Shown here: one piece after another, positions 15,806 through 25,900 of the stretch | How positions within the stretch are numbered: position 1 is the first letter of the stretch | Layout of the letters: each line of letters starts with the position of its first letter | From: Mesoflavibacter sp037029465 | GTDB taxonomy: Bacteria; Bacteroidota; Bacteroidia; Flavobacteriales; Flavobacteriaceae | NCBI RefSeq assembly: GCF_037029465.1 | Contig: NZ_JAYMEM010000003.1 | Location: 186,001-250,000, forward strand | DNA length: 64,000 nt | Reading direction: 5' to 3' | Program-made: the position numbers and the translations under genes | Notes under the pieces: model-generated | Told to the model about the DNA's origin: nothing | Database searches by the model: none | The model's input: only the letters and a program-made list of their open reading frames with translations

Positions 15806-16705
15806 TTGAGCACAATTTTAACCATCTCTAACCTTACAAAAAAGTACGGGTATTTAACTGCTGTTAACAACCTTTCTTTCACTATAAAAAAAGGAAATGT
15901 TTACGGAATTTTAGGTCCAAACGGAAGTGGTAAATCTACTACTTTAGGTATTACACTTAATGTTGTAAATAAAACTTCAGGAAATTTTCAATGGTTTAAC
16001 GGAGATTTATCTACACACGAAGCATTAAAAAAAGTTGGAGCTATTATAGAACGACCTAACTTTTACCCATACATGTCTGCATACAAAAATCTTAAATTGG
16101 TGTGTAAAATTAAAGACATTAACGAAGATAAAATTGACGAAAAACTAGAACTTGTTGGGCTTATAGAAAGAAAACACAGTAAGTTTAAAACGTTTTCTTT
16201 AGGGATGAAACAACGTCTTGCCATAGCAAGTGCATTACTTAATGATCCAGAAATTTTAATTTTGGATGAACCTACAAATGGTTTAGATCCACAAGGTATA
16301 CATCAAATTAGATCTTTAATTAAAGAAATTGCAAGCAAAGGAACAACTATATTATTAGCGTCTCATTTATTAGACGAAGTTGAAAAAGTTTGTACACACG
16401 TAGTCGTTTTAAGAAAAGGTGAAAAATTATATGAAGGTCCTGTTGACCAAATGATTACTAGTAATGGCTTTTTTGAATTAAAAGCAGAAAACACAGATGC
16501 ATTAATTAACTTTTTGAAAGCTAACACTAATATTAAAGATGTTAAGATTAATGGCGAATTGGTAACTGCCTTTTTAGATCAACCAATGTCTGCAACAGCA
16601 TTTAATAAAGAATGTCATGATAAAGGCATTACGCTTTCTCATTTAGTCTTACGTAAAGAAAGTTTAGAAGAACAATTTTTACAACTTACAGACCAATTAT
16701 CTTAA
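15806..16705 (+). CDS. ABC transporter ATP-binding protein (TTG start)
   Basis: The nucleotide-binding subunit of an ABC-2 type exporter, 299 residues. Walker A is GPNGSGKSTT, the signature is FSLGMKQRLAIA, and Walker B is ILILDEPTNGLDPQG. The H-loop follows at LLASHLLDEVEK. The C-terminal ~80 residues resemble the extension of the lantibiotic/bacitracin-type exporters. The frame has no ATG before the Walker A motif; TTG at 15806 gives the expected family N-terminus (STILTISNLTKKYG). It lies 27 bases upstream of its permease. Confidence 0.9.
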   Translation: MSTILTISNLTKKYGYLTAVNNLSFTIKKGNVYGILGPNGSGKSTTLGITLNVVNKTSGNFQWFNGDLSTHEALKKVGAIIERPNFYPYMSAYKNLKLVCKIKDINEDKIDEKLELVGLIERKHSKFKTFSLGMKQRLAIASALLNDPEILILDEPTNGLDPQGIHQIRSLIKEIASKGTTILLASHLLDEVEKVCTHVVVLRKGEKLYEGPVDQMITSNGFFELKAENTDALINFLKANTNIKDVKINGELVTAFLDQPMSATAFNKECHDKGITLSHLVLRKESLEEQFLQLTDQLS

Positions 16706-16732
16706 ACCAACCCAACCAAAAAACCGACAAAA

Positions 16733-17569
16733 ATGTTACGACTTTTAAATATAGAATTAATCAAACTTTGGAATAACCGATCAAGTAAAGTACTTATTTT
16801 AGCATACTTTATTTTGTTAACATCAATAGCACTAATAGCTTCAATAAAATTTGATATTGGACCTGTAAAGTTTCATCTAGCAGAACAAGGTATTTTTGAT
16901 TTTCCTTACATTTGGCACTTTAACACTTATGTAGCTGCATCCTTAAAATTTTTCTTGGCTATTGTTATTGTGTCTATGATGGCAAACAAGTATAGCAATA
17001 AAACCATAAAACAAAACTTAATAGATGGCTTAAGTAAAAAAGAATTTATCGCTTCTAAGTTTATAACCGTTTCTGTTTTTGCTTTATTCTCAACGCTTTT
17101 TGTTTTTATAATTACGTTAATTTTAGGATTTGCTTTTTCTGATATAACCGAGATTTATCATGTGTTTTCAGACACAGAATATCTTTTAGCATTCTTTGTT
17201 AAGCTAGTTGGTTTCTTTTCGTTCTGTTTATTCTTAGGTATTTTAATAAGACGATCTGCATTTGCTTTAGGATTTTTATTTGTTTGGTTTATTATTGAAA
17301 AAATAGCCTATGGTTTATTAAGATGGGAAATTGATTTAACCGAAAATTCTTGGAGAACAATTACACAATTCTTTCCTTTAGAAAGCATGTCTAACTTAAT
17401 AGTAGAACCAGGCTCAAGACTTAGTGCAGCAAAAGAATTAGCTAAACAAGTTGGTGAAGATTTTAACTTTGATTACTCAGTACATTGGTATCAAATTGCC
17501 ATAGTCTTAGGTTGGACAGCATTATTTATTTATGGTTCATACAAATTATTACAAAAGCGAGATTTATAG
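16733..17569 (+). CDS. ABC transporter permease (ABC-2 type)
   Basis: The membrane partner of the preceding ATPase, 278 residues with about six hydrophobic segments. They include VLILAYFILLTSIALIASI near the N-terminus, FFLAIVIVSMMANKY, FALFSTLFVFIITLILGFA and a C-terminal IAIVLGWTALFIYGSYKLL. The N-terminus MLRLLNIELIKLWNNRSSKV is typical of ABC-2 permeases. The long extracytoplasmic loop before the last helix is normal for the family. The substrate is unknown. Confidence 0.85.
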   Translation: MLRLLNIELIKLWNNRSSKVLILAYFILLTSIALIASIKFDIGPVKFHLAEQGIFDFPYIWHFNTYVAASLKFFLAIVIVSMMANKYSNKTIKQNLIDGLSKKEFIASKFITVSVFALFSTLFVFIITLILGFAFSDITEIYHVFSDTEYLLAFFVKLVGFFSFCLFLGILIRRSAFALGFLFVWFIIEKIAYGLLRWEIDLTENSWRTITQFFPLESMSNLIVEPGSRLSAAKELAKQVGEDFNFDYSVHWYQIAIVLGWTALFIYGSYKLLQKRDL

Positions 17570-17598
17570 TATTTAACATACAATCGCTTTCCTTTTTT

Positions 17599-17606
17599 TA
17601 ATTTTG
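17599..17606 (+). promoter_or_regulatory. -7 promoter element (TAATTTTG)
   Basis: TAATTTTG lies 32 bases before ATG 17639 and starts the run of type B T9SS substrates. Confidence 0.5.
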
Positions 17607-17638
17607 TAATATCTTTACAAATCTAGTTAAACTAGGCT

Positions 17639-20600
17639 ATGAAAAAGATATTATTACTAACATTTTTATTGTTAGCTTCATTTACATATTCTCAAAATGA
17701 AGCAGCAAACTGGTATTTCGGAGACAATGCTGGAATTAATTTTGACGTCAACACTAATAATGTAACAGCTTTATTAGATGGTCAACTTGCAACGGATGAA
17801 GGTTGTACAAGTATTTCTGACGGAAACGGAGATTTATTGTTTTACACAAATGGTATTACAGTGTACAATAAAAATCATGTTGTTATGCAAAATGGTTTTA
17901 ACCTTAAAGGGAATCCTTCTAGTACTCAATCTGGGATTATAGTTCCAAAACCTCAAGATCCTGATATTTTTTACATCTTTACTGTAGATACAGAATATAA
18001 CAGTACTCCAGATGAAGGATTTCATTATTCAGAAGTAGATATGACTGCTAATGGAGGTTTAGGCGCTGTCACTTCAAATAAAAATATAAATCTATTAAAC
18101 AATACTTCAGAAAAATTAAGTGCTGTTTTAAAAGATTGTCAAACCGAAAATATCTGGGTTATTACTTTTGCTTCTAATACCGGAGGAGAAAACAATAACT
18201 CCATATACGCTTACGAAGTAACTGCTACTGGTGTTAACACAACTCCTGTTATTTCTACTTTTGGTATTTCTGCTCAAGAAAGACGTGGGTATTTAAAGGT
18301 GTCTCCAGATGGCTCTAAAATTGCTTGTGCAAATGTAGGAGCAGGTTTATTTCTTTTTGATTTTGACACTAATACAGGTCAAGCTTCCAATCCTCAAATT
18401 ATAAATACAAACTTTAACCCTGCAGGTAAACCACAAGGGTCTTATGGCGTTGAATTTTCACCAAATAGTCAAGTTCTGTATGTAACTACTTATTTTGAAA
18501 CACCTAACTCTGATTTTGATAACCCAAGTGCTCAATATGGTGCTTTATTGCAATATGATTTAAATGCAACAAATATAAGTGCTTCCGAAGTAGTTTTAGA
18601 CCAAAGAGTAATGTACCGAAGCGCCTTACAACTAGGTCCTGATGGAAAAATTTACCGATCTTTAAGTGCTACATACAATCAAGGCACTCCTTTTTTAAGC
18701 ACTATTAATTCTCCTAACAGCCTAGGTCAAGCAGCAAACTATCAACATCAATCAGTAAGTTTAAATAATAGATTATCAAGACAAGGCTTACCTCCTTTTA
18801 TAGCGTCATTTTTTGCTGAAAAAATTGATATCATACCAACTGACAATACCAACACCGTAGACTTACCTTTATGCGTTGGTGAAGATTATACGCTTGTTGC
18901 TGAAGATATTCCTGGCGCTACGTACACTTGGATTCAAGACGGAAATGTAATTGCAACTCCTTCTACCCCTAACGAATTATTAGTTAATCAAAACGGAAAC
19001 TACGAAGTACTAATAGATTTAAATAATGGAGATTGCGACACCAAAGAAGGACAAGCAATTGTAACTTATTACGACATACCTACCGCAACCACACCAGATA
19101 ATCTTATTATTTGTGATGACGATGGCGATAATATATGGGACTTTAATTTTTCTGATCTAGACACTGTTATTCTCGATGGTCAAGATTCTACTATTTTCAA
19201 TGTTAAATATTTTGAAAACCAGATAGACGCTGATAATAATCAAAATGAAATTATAGGTAATTACCAAAACTCTTCACCTCAAGAAACAATTATTGCTCGT
19301 GTAGAAAATATTGGTAATCCTAATTGTTACGTTACAACATCTTTTGACTTATCTGTATACCTAACACCAGTAATAGCCAATCTAAGCGATTATGAGGTTT
19401 GTGATGATTTAACAGATGGGGATGATATAAACGGACAAACAACTGTTGATTTATCAAATTTTAATAATCAAGTTTATAATGGACAAAGCCCTTCTTTATT
19501 TGACATAAGCTATCATAATAATTTAAATGATGCAGAAAACAATCAGAACTCACTTGATTTAAATTATTATAACAATACACCTTTACAAGAAGAAATTTTT
19601 GTCAGGTTAGAAAACATTAATAATACAGACTGTTTTGCGGTTAGTAGTTTCAATTTAATTATAAATCCAGTTCCAGAAACATTTGACTATACTATCCTAC
19701 AATGTGATGAAGACGGTATACCAGACGGTTACACCATTTTTAATTTAGAAGAAGCTATAGAAGATATTACAAATAGTAATACAGACTTAAGTGTTATTTT
19801 TTATGATACTCTTAATGATGCCATAAATGAAGTAACACCAATACCAAACCCAGCATCTTACAACAATTTAACTAACCCTCAAATAGTTTATGTAGCTTCT
19901 TCAGATAGTTTTGGGTGTGCAAATATTTCTGAATTAACACTTCAAGTAAGTACAACTCAAATAAATAATTATCAAATTGAAGTCTGTGATGAATTAGACT
20001 CAGAAGACGGTATTAACACTTTTAATTTAAACGAAATAAGCACAGATATGTCTCTTGCTTTACCAACAAGCGTAACGATAAACTTTTATGCAACATATAA
20101 CGACGCTCTAACAGAAAGCAACATTTTACCTACATCCTTCACAAATTCAACTCCTTATTTTCAAACCATCTATGCTCGTGCAGAAAACAATAACAATTGT
20201 TATGGAATTAGCGAAGTAGACTTAATTATAAATGAAAGACCTATTTTAGATGAAGATGAAACTGTGTTTTATTGTCTTAATTTCTTCCCTGAAACAATTA
20301 CATTAAGTGCTACTAATCCAATCAATAACAACTATTATTTTAATTGGTCAACAGGTGAAAACACCAATAGTATTGAAGTTAACCAACCTGGTAATTATAC
20401 AGTAACTGTTACCACTGTTGAAGGTTGCGAAAAAACAAGAACTTTTACGATAGAAGCTTCAAATATTGCCACGTTAGATAATATAAACGTGATTGATGGA
20501 GATATTTCTAACAATCAAGTTAATATTTTAACCTCTGGAGAAGGTATTTATGAATATGAATTAATTAATAGTCAAGGTGAAAGTACAGGTTTTCAAAATG

Positions 20601-20959
20601 AATCTATTTTTACCGAAGTTGCTCCTGGAATTTACACCGTCAATATTATGGATGTAAAAAATGATTGCGGAATTATCTCGGATACTTTTTCAGTCATAGG
20701 TTTCCCACAATTTTTTACTCCAAATAACGATACGATTAATGATTATTGGCAAGTTTATGGTGTTTCAAGTCAGTTTCAACCAAATTCCAAAATATTTATT
20801 TTTGATAGATACGGTAAATTATTAAGTCAAATTGATCCTAAAGCTAAAGGTTGGGATGGCACTTATAACGGACAACCAATGCCTACTAACGACTATTGGT
20901 TTTCGGTAACTTTACAAGATGGTCGTGTTTTTAAAAGCCATTTTACTTTAAAAAGGTAG
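17639..20959 (+). CDS. T9SS type B sorting domain surface protein with beta-propeller-like N-domain (four internal repeats)
   Basis: An exported surface protein of 1106 residues. A Sec signal peptide (KKILLLTFLLLASFTYSQ) is followed by an N-terminal region of about 370 residues with propeller-like blades such as ANWYFGDNAGINFD and GYLKVSPDGSKIA. About four ~92-residue repeats follow (approximately 19080-20240), each starting near a Cys-Asp-acid motif and holding a second Cys. After an Ig-like stretch with YYFNWSTGENTN comes the type B type IX sorting domain: QFFTPNNDTINDYWQVYG, FDRYGKLL, GWDGTYNGQPMPTNDYWF and a final FKSHFTLKR. Type B CTDs direct export through the T9SS and surface attachment. 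An adhesin or gliding-related role is inferred. Confidence 0.88.
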   Translation: MKKILLLTFLLLASFTYSQNEAANWYFGDNAGINFDVNTNNVTALLDGQLATDEGCTSISDGNGDLLFYTNGITVYNKNHVVMQNGFNLKGNPSSTQSGIIVPKPQDPDIFYIFTVDTEYNSTPDEGFHYSEVDMTANGGLGAVTSNKNINLLNNTSEKLSAVLKDCQTENIWVITFASNTGGENNNSIYAYEVTATGVNTTPVISTFGISAQERRGYLKVSPDGSKIACANVGAGLFLFDFDTNTGQASNPQIINTNFNPAGKPQGSYGVEFSPNSQVLYVTTYFETPNSDFDNPSAQYGALLQYDLNATNISASEVVLDQRVMYRSALQLGPDGKIYRSLSATYNQGTPFLSTINSPNSLGQAANYQHQSVSLNNRLSRQGLPPFIASFFAEKIDIIPTDNTNTVDLPLCVGEDYTLVAEDIPGATYTWIQDGNVIATPSTPNELLVNQNGNYEVLIDLNNGDCDTKEGQAIVTYYDIPTATTPDNLIICDDDGDNIWDFNFSDLDTVILDGQDSTIFNVKYFENQIDADNNQNEIIGNYQNSSPQETIIARVENIGNPNCYVTTSFDLSVYLTPVIANLSDYEVCDDLTDGDDINGQTTVDLSNFNNQVYNGQSPSLFDISYHNNLNDAENNQNSLDLNYYNNTPLQEEIFVRLENINNTDCFAVSSFNLIINPVPETFDYTILQCDEDGIPDGYTIFNLEEAIEDITNSNTDLSVIFYDTLNDAINEVTPIPNPASYNNLTNPQIVYVASSDSFGCANISELTLQVSTTQINNYQIEVCDELDSEDGINTFNLNEISTDMSLALPTSVTINFYATYNDALTESNILPTSFTNSTPYFQTIYARAENNNNCYGISEVDLIINERPILDEDETVFYCLNFFPETITLSATNPINNNYYFNWSTGENTNSIEVNQPGNYTVTVTTVEGCEKTRTFTIEASNIATLDNINVIDGDISNNQVNILTSGEGIYEYELINSQGESTGFQNESIFTEVAPGIYTVNIMDVKNDCGIISDTFSVIGFPQFFTPNNDTINDYWQVYGVSSQFQPNSKIFIFDRYGKLLSQIDPKAKGWDGTYNGQPMPTNDYWFSVTLQDGRVFKSHFTLKR

Positions 20960-20992
20960 TTTTTTGTACTTTTAGAAAGTATTGTCCTTGTT

Positions 20993-22837
20993 ATGAAAAA
21001 CTTTACTTTCTTACTTTTAACACTTTCGCTTTGCTTTTTTTTTAATTTAGCACAAGCGCAGGACATTAGTCTATTTCAGCAATTTAATGGTAGATATGAT
21101 TATACAGCTATTGGTAACACCTTAAATCCTGCAGAAAACAATCTTGACGGTAGTTTTTGTACTTTACCAACTTCAGCTTCAGCTAATTTAAATTTACCAA
21201 ACAATGTAACTATTATCGCTGCATATTTATTTTGGTCTGGATCTGGTAACGGAGATACTGAAGTAACATTAAATAGCCTAGATATAATTGCAGAAGACAC
21301 TTATAATGTAGATTATAACGCTGGTATTAATGGTCAACTCACCTATTTTGCTTGCTACGCAAATGTTACTAACCAGATAATTAATGAAGGAAACACAAAC
21401 TACAACCTATCAAATTTAGATGTTAATTCTGAATTATTAAATACACCTGGTTTTTGCAATAATCGTACTAATTATGCTGGCTGGAGTTTATATGTTATTT
21501 ACGAAGATAGCAACCTACCTCTTAATCAAATTAACCTATTTCAAGGATTAGAAATTATAAACTCTGAAGTTCAAGAAAAAACTATTATCCTAAATAACAT
21601 TGATGTTTTAGATAATAACAATGCTAAAATTGGTTTTTTAGCTTGGGAAGGTGACAATGCATTAAACTACGGAGAAAGTCTTTCTATAAACGGAAATATC
21701 TTATCAAATCCACCTTTAAATTTACCTGATAATGCTTTTAATGGCACAAACACATTTACAGGTTCTACCAACTTTTACAATGCAGATTTAGATGTTTACA
21801 GTATCGAAAACAACATTTCAATCGGAGATACACAGGTTACTATAAATATGACTACCGGAGGATTAGATCAATTTGGTGTTTTTAGAGCAGACCTTATTAT
21901 TCTAAACAATATAATTACAGTTTTAAACAGTCAGCTACCTGATGCAACAATTGTTATGGATGATTATTTTGTATTTTGCGCTAATCGAGAAGTAGATATA
22001 AACTACACCATTTACAACACTAATAGCACAGACGTTTTACCCGCAAATACACCTATTTCGTTTTACATAGACGATGTTTTAATTGGTCAAAGTTCAACTT
22101 TGAATGATATACCTATTAATGCTTCTGAAAGCAATCAAACAACATTATCCATTCCTTCAAACTTTCCTGACGTTTTTATTCTAGAAATCGTAGTTGATGA
22201 CGATGGTTCTGGTAACGGAATTATAACTGAAACCAACGAAAATAATAACGACACATTTGAAACCATTCAATTAATTCCGCTACCTGAAACCATAATATTG
22301 AATCCTATTTTAGCTTGTGATGAAGGTAATAATCAAGCCTCTTTTGATTTAACTCAAGTACTATCTCAAATAAACCAAACAGATTATAATAGCTTTAGTT
22401 TTTTTGAATCATTAGAAGATATTGAAGCTAATTTTTCAATCATCACACCAGAAAATTATTACTCAAACTCAACACCACAAACACTTTTTGTGACTGCAGA
22501 AACCGATGAATGTTTTGACATCTTTCAATTTGAATTAAATACTGAAAATTGTCCGCCTTACGTACCTGAAGGATTTTCCCCAAACGGAGACACAAAAAAC
22601 GATTTCTTCAATATCCAAGGATTGTATGATATTTTTGAAAATCATGAACTACTAATTTATAACCGTTACGGTAAGCTAATTTTTAAAGGAAATAATAACC
22701 TAAAATGGAGTGGACAAACAAACGAAGGCAATTTAGCTTTTGGAGATATTGTCCCTACTGGGACCTACTTTTACGTTCTAAAATTAAATGACCCTAATTA
22801 CAAAGATTTGGTAGGTTGGGTATATCTTAACAAATAA
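20993..22837 (+). CDS. T9SS type B sorting domain surface protein
   Basis: A 614-residue exported protein. The signal peptide KNFTFLLLTLSLCFFFNLAQA is followed by a ~300-residue N-domain with AAYLFWSGSGNG and NYAGWSLYVIYED, resembling DUF3344-like domains; this match is tentative. A CARDB-like Ig domain lies around residues 310-430 (VDINYTIYNTNST and TETNENNNDT). One copy of the ~92-residue repeat starts at ILACDEGNNQASFDLTQ. The type B CTD is EGFSPNGDTKNDFFNIQG, then YNRYGKLIFKG and TGTYFYVLKL, ending GWVYLNK. It follows the previous gene by 33 bases with no clear promoter, so co-transcription is likely. Confidence 0.85.
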   Translation: MKNFTFLLLTLSLCFFFNLAQAQDISLFQQFNGRYDYTAIGNTLNPAENNLDGSFCTLPTSASANLNLPNNVTIIAAYLFWSGSGNGDTEVTLNSLDIIAEDTYNVDYNAGINGQLTYFACYANVTNQIINEGNTNYNLSNLDVNSELLNTPGFCNNRTNYAGWSLYVIYEDSNLPLNQINLFQGLEIINSEVQEKTIILNNIDVLDNNNAKIGFLAWEGDNALNYGESLSINGNILSNPPLNLPDNAFNGTNTFTGSTNFYNADLDVYSIENNISIGDTQVTINMTTGGLDQFGVFRADLIILNNIITVLNSQLPDATIVMDDYFVFCANREVDINYTIYNTNSTDVLPANTPISFYIDDVLIGQSSTLNDIPINASESNQTTLSIPSNFPDVFILEIVVDDDGSGNGIITETNENNNDTFETIQLIPLPETIILNPILACDEGNNQASFDLTQVLSQINQTDYNSFSFFESLEDIEANFSIITPENYYSNSTPQTLFVTAETDECFDIFQFELNTENCPPYVPEGFSPNGDTKNDFFNIQGLYDIFENHELLIYNRYGKLIFKGNNNLKWSGQTNEGNLAFGDIVPTGTYFYVLKLNDPNYKDLVGWVYLNK

Positions 22838-22861
22838 CAAATAAACATTTTACCGAAAATA

Positions 22862-22893
22862 TTTGCATTTTATCGATTAATTAGATACGTTTG
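22862..22893 (+). promoter_or_regulatory. Bacteroidota promoter: -33 TTTG and -7 TACGTTTG
   Basis: TTTG at 22862-22865 and TACGTTTG at 22886-22893 are 20 bases apart, inside the normal spacing. ATG 22942 follows after 48 bases. This is the clearest two-element promoter in the window. Confidence 0.7.
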
Positions 22894-22941
22894 CGGGTGA
22901 TTTTGCCCTAAATCCTGTTATACTAAAAACGCTAATTAATA

Positions 22942-25900
22942 ATGAACGCGAAAAAAGCCTACAATAAAAGCCTAATTTTCTGGCTTACAATAACTCACCT
23001 ACTTTTAGGATATCTAACTTTTGCTCAACAAATAAATGTAAATGATAGTTTTACAGCACAACAACTTATTGAAAATAATTTGGTGCAAGGTTGTGTTGAA
23101 GTTAGTAATATAAATTCTACAATTAACGGACAAGTTGATGGCTTTCAGAGTTTTGGGTATTTTGAAAAAGCTAGCTCAAACTTTCCTTTTGAAAACGGTA
23201 TTATCTTATCTACTGGTCAAGCAACTTCAGCAGGAAACACAGTTAACACTAGCGCTTTAAATGAAGGAAGTGATAGTTGGGCAACAGATCCAGATTTAGA
23301 AACTGCTTTAGGGATAAACAATACGCTTAACGCTACTTCTATAGAATTTGATTTTATTTCTACATCAAGCACCATTTCATTCAATTATATATTAGCTTCA
23401 GAAGAGTATTTTGCAGATTATCCTTGTCAATATTCTGATGGATTTGCATTCTTAATCAGAGAAACAGGAAGTAGTAACCCTTATCAAAATATTGCTTTAG
23501 TACCAAGTACTTCAACACCTGTAAACACAAATACTATTCATGACGAAATTGTTGGTTTTTGTCCTGAAGAAAACGGTAACTATTTTGAAGGTTACAATAT
23601 GGGAGACACCAATTTTAATGGTCGTACAACAGTTATGGCTGCTTCTGCAAACATTACTCCTAACGTACAATATAGCATCAAACTTATTGTTGCAGATCAA
23701 ACAGATAGAAATTTTGATACTGCTGTTTTTATTGAAGGAAATAGCTTTACCGACTCTGTAGATTTAGGCGAAGATATTACGACTTGTGATGCGTCTGTAA
23801 CTTTAGATGCCAACACTAACAATCCGCAAGCTACTTACCAATGGTTTTTAGATGGAAATATCCTTTCAAGTGAAACTAATAGCACATTAAATGTAACAGC
23901 AGATGGTAATTACACCGTGGAAATTACCGTACCATTAAATGCAGATTTTTGTTCATTTCAAGATAGTATTAATGTCACTTTAAACACAATTCAAAACGGA
24001 CCAACAATTTCAGATATTGTGGTTTGTGATGATACATCAAATGATGGCATTGAAGTATTTGATTTAACACCAAAAGTCTCTGAAGTAGAAGCTGCGCTTC
24101 CTTCTTCAACTTACAGCATCACTTTTCATACTTCTCAAAGTGACGCTATAAACGACCTAAACGCAACAACGTCTGTAACCAGTACGACAGCAATTCAGCC
24201 TATATTTTACAATGCACAAGACACAACATCTGGTTGTATTTATATAGGTAGTTTTAATTTAGTAATAAACCCATTTCCTACAATTACAGACCCAACACCT
24301 TTATCGGTTTGTTCTAATGGTGGCGGAAGTGTTGATATATCTGTAAAAGATGATGAAATCACCTTATCAAATACAAGCTACGCAGTTACCTATCATTTTT
24401 CTGCTACAGATGCACAAACTGGTGATAATCCAATACCTCAACCTTATACACCAGCTAACCCAACCGAAACCGTTTTTGTGCGTGTTGTAGATGTAACAAC
24501 AGGTTGTTTTACAACAACAACTTTAGATATTGAAGTAAATACAAATCCTGCAATTAATCCTGAAGTTGTACAACTAGATGCTTGTGAACAAGATGGTGAC
24601 GGTTTTGACACCTTTGATCTTACGCAAGAAATTGATGATATTTTACAAGGATTAACAAACGTCACTGTAACATATCACGAGTCTCAAGATGATGCTAATA
24701 ACGGTGTTAACCCAATAGCAAACCCAACAGGTTACGATAATATTGACCAAGATGTACAGACTGTTTTTGTGCGTGTTGAAGATAATGCAACTGGTTGTGC
24801 TTCTGTTGTTCCAATGGAGCTTCATACATTTCTTTTAGAAACAGGTACAAATATCACCGATTTTTATGAGTGTGATGATGCTTCTAACGACGGAATTGTT
24901 GATTTTGATTTATATCACATCGGTTTAGAAATTATTAATGATTTAGAAGATGTCACCATAGATTTTTACGAAACTGATACAGATCAAAATAATGCTACAA
25001 ATGCTATTGATCAATCTGTTCCGTATACAATTAATACATCGCCTACTTTATTATACATTACTTTAAATAGTAGCACTTGTAGTCACTTTTCAAATATACA
25101 ACTATATATAAATGAAGGTTTTGAAGTTGTTTTAACAGACACACAAAACTATTGCGATACGGATGACGATGGTTTTACAAGTATAGAATTAGCAACTTTT
25201 GATGCTTATGCTGGTAATGGTATTCCAAATCCTTCAGTAGATTACTATTTAACGCAAGCAGATGCAGATAATAATGCTAATATTTTACCACCATTTTACA
25301 CCAATACAACCAATCCATTAACATTATACGTTCGTGTTCAAAATACTATGACAGGTTGCTATGCAACTTCTTCTTTAGATATTGAAGTCTTGCCTGCTCC
25401 AAACATTACACAACCATCTGACATAGTGATTTGTGATGATGACCAAGACGGATTTTTCATAGTAGATTTAGATGCAAAAATCATAGAAATTGTTAGCGAC
25501 ACAACCAACCGTACAATAACATTTCATACCTCACAAGCTGACGCAGAATCTAACAGCAACGCTATAACAGACACGCAAAACTATAATGCTAATACACAAA
25601 CCATTTATTGTCGTGTAGAAAACACCACAACTGGTTGTTATACTTTACAACCTTTTGAAATAACTGTAAATACATTACCTATTTTCACTACTATTGAAAC
25701 GTATACAAACTGTGAAACTGACGGTAATCAAATAGCAGATTTTATCTTTGAAGATAAAGATGCAGAGATTTTAAACGGACAAACAGGTAAAGAAGTATTG
25801 TATTTTGAAAGTCAATTTGATGCAGATAATAACATCTCACCTATTGATAAAACTACCGCCTATCAAAATACATCGACACCACAAACCATTTACGTTAGAG

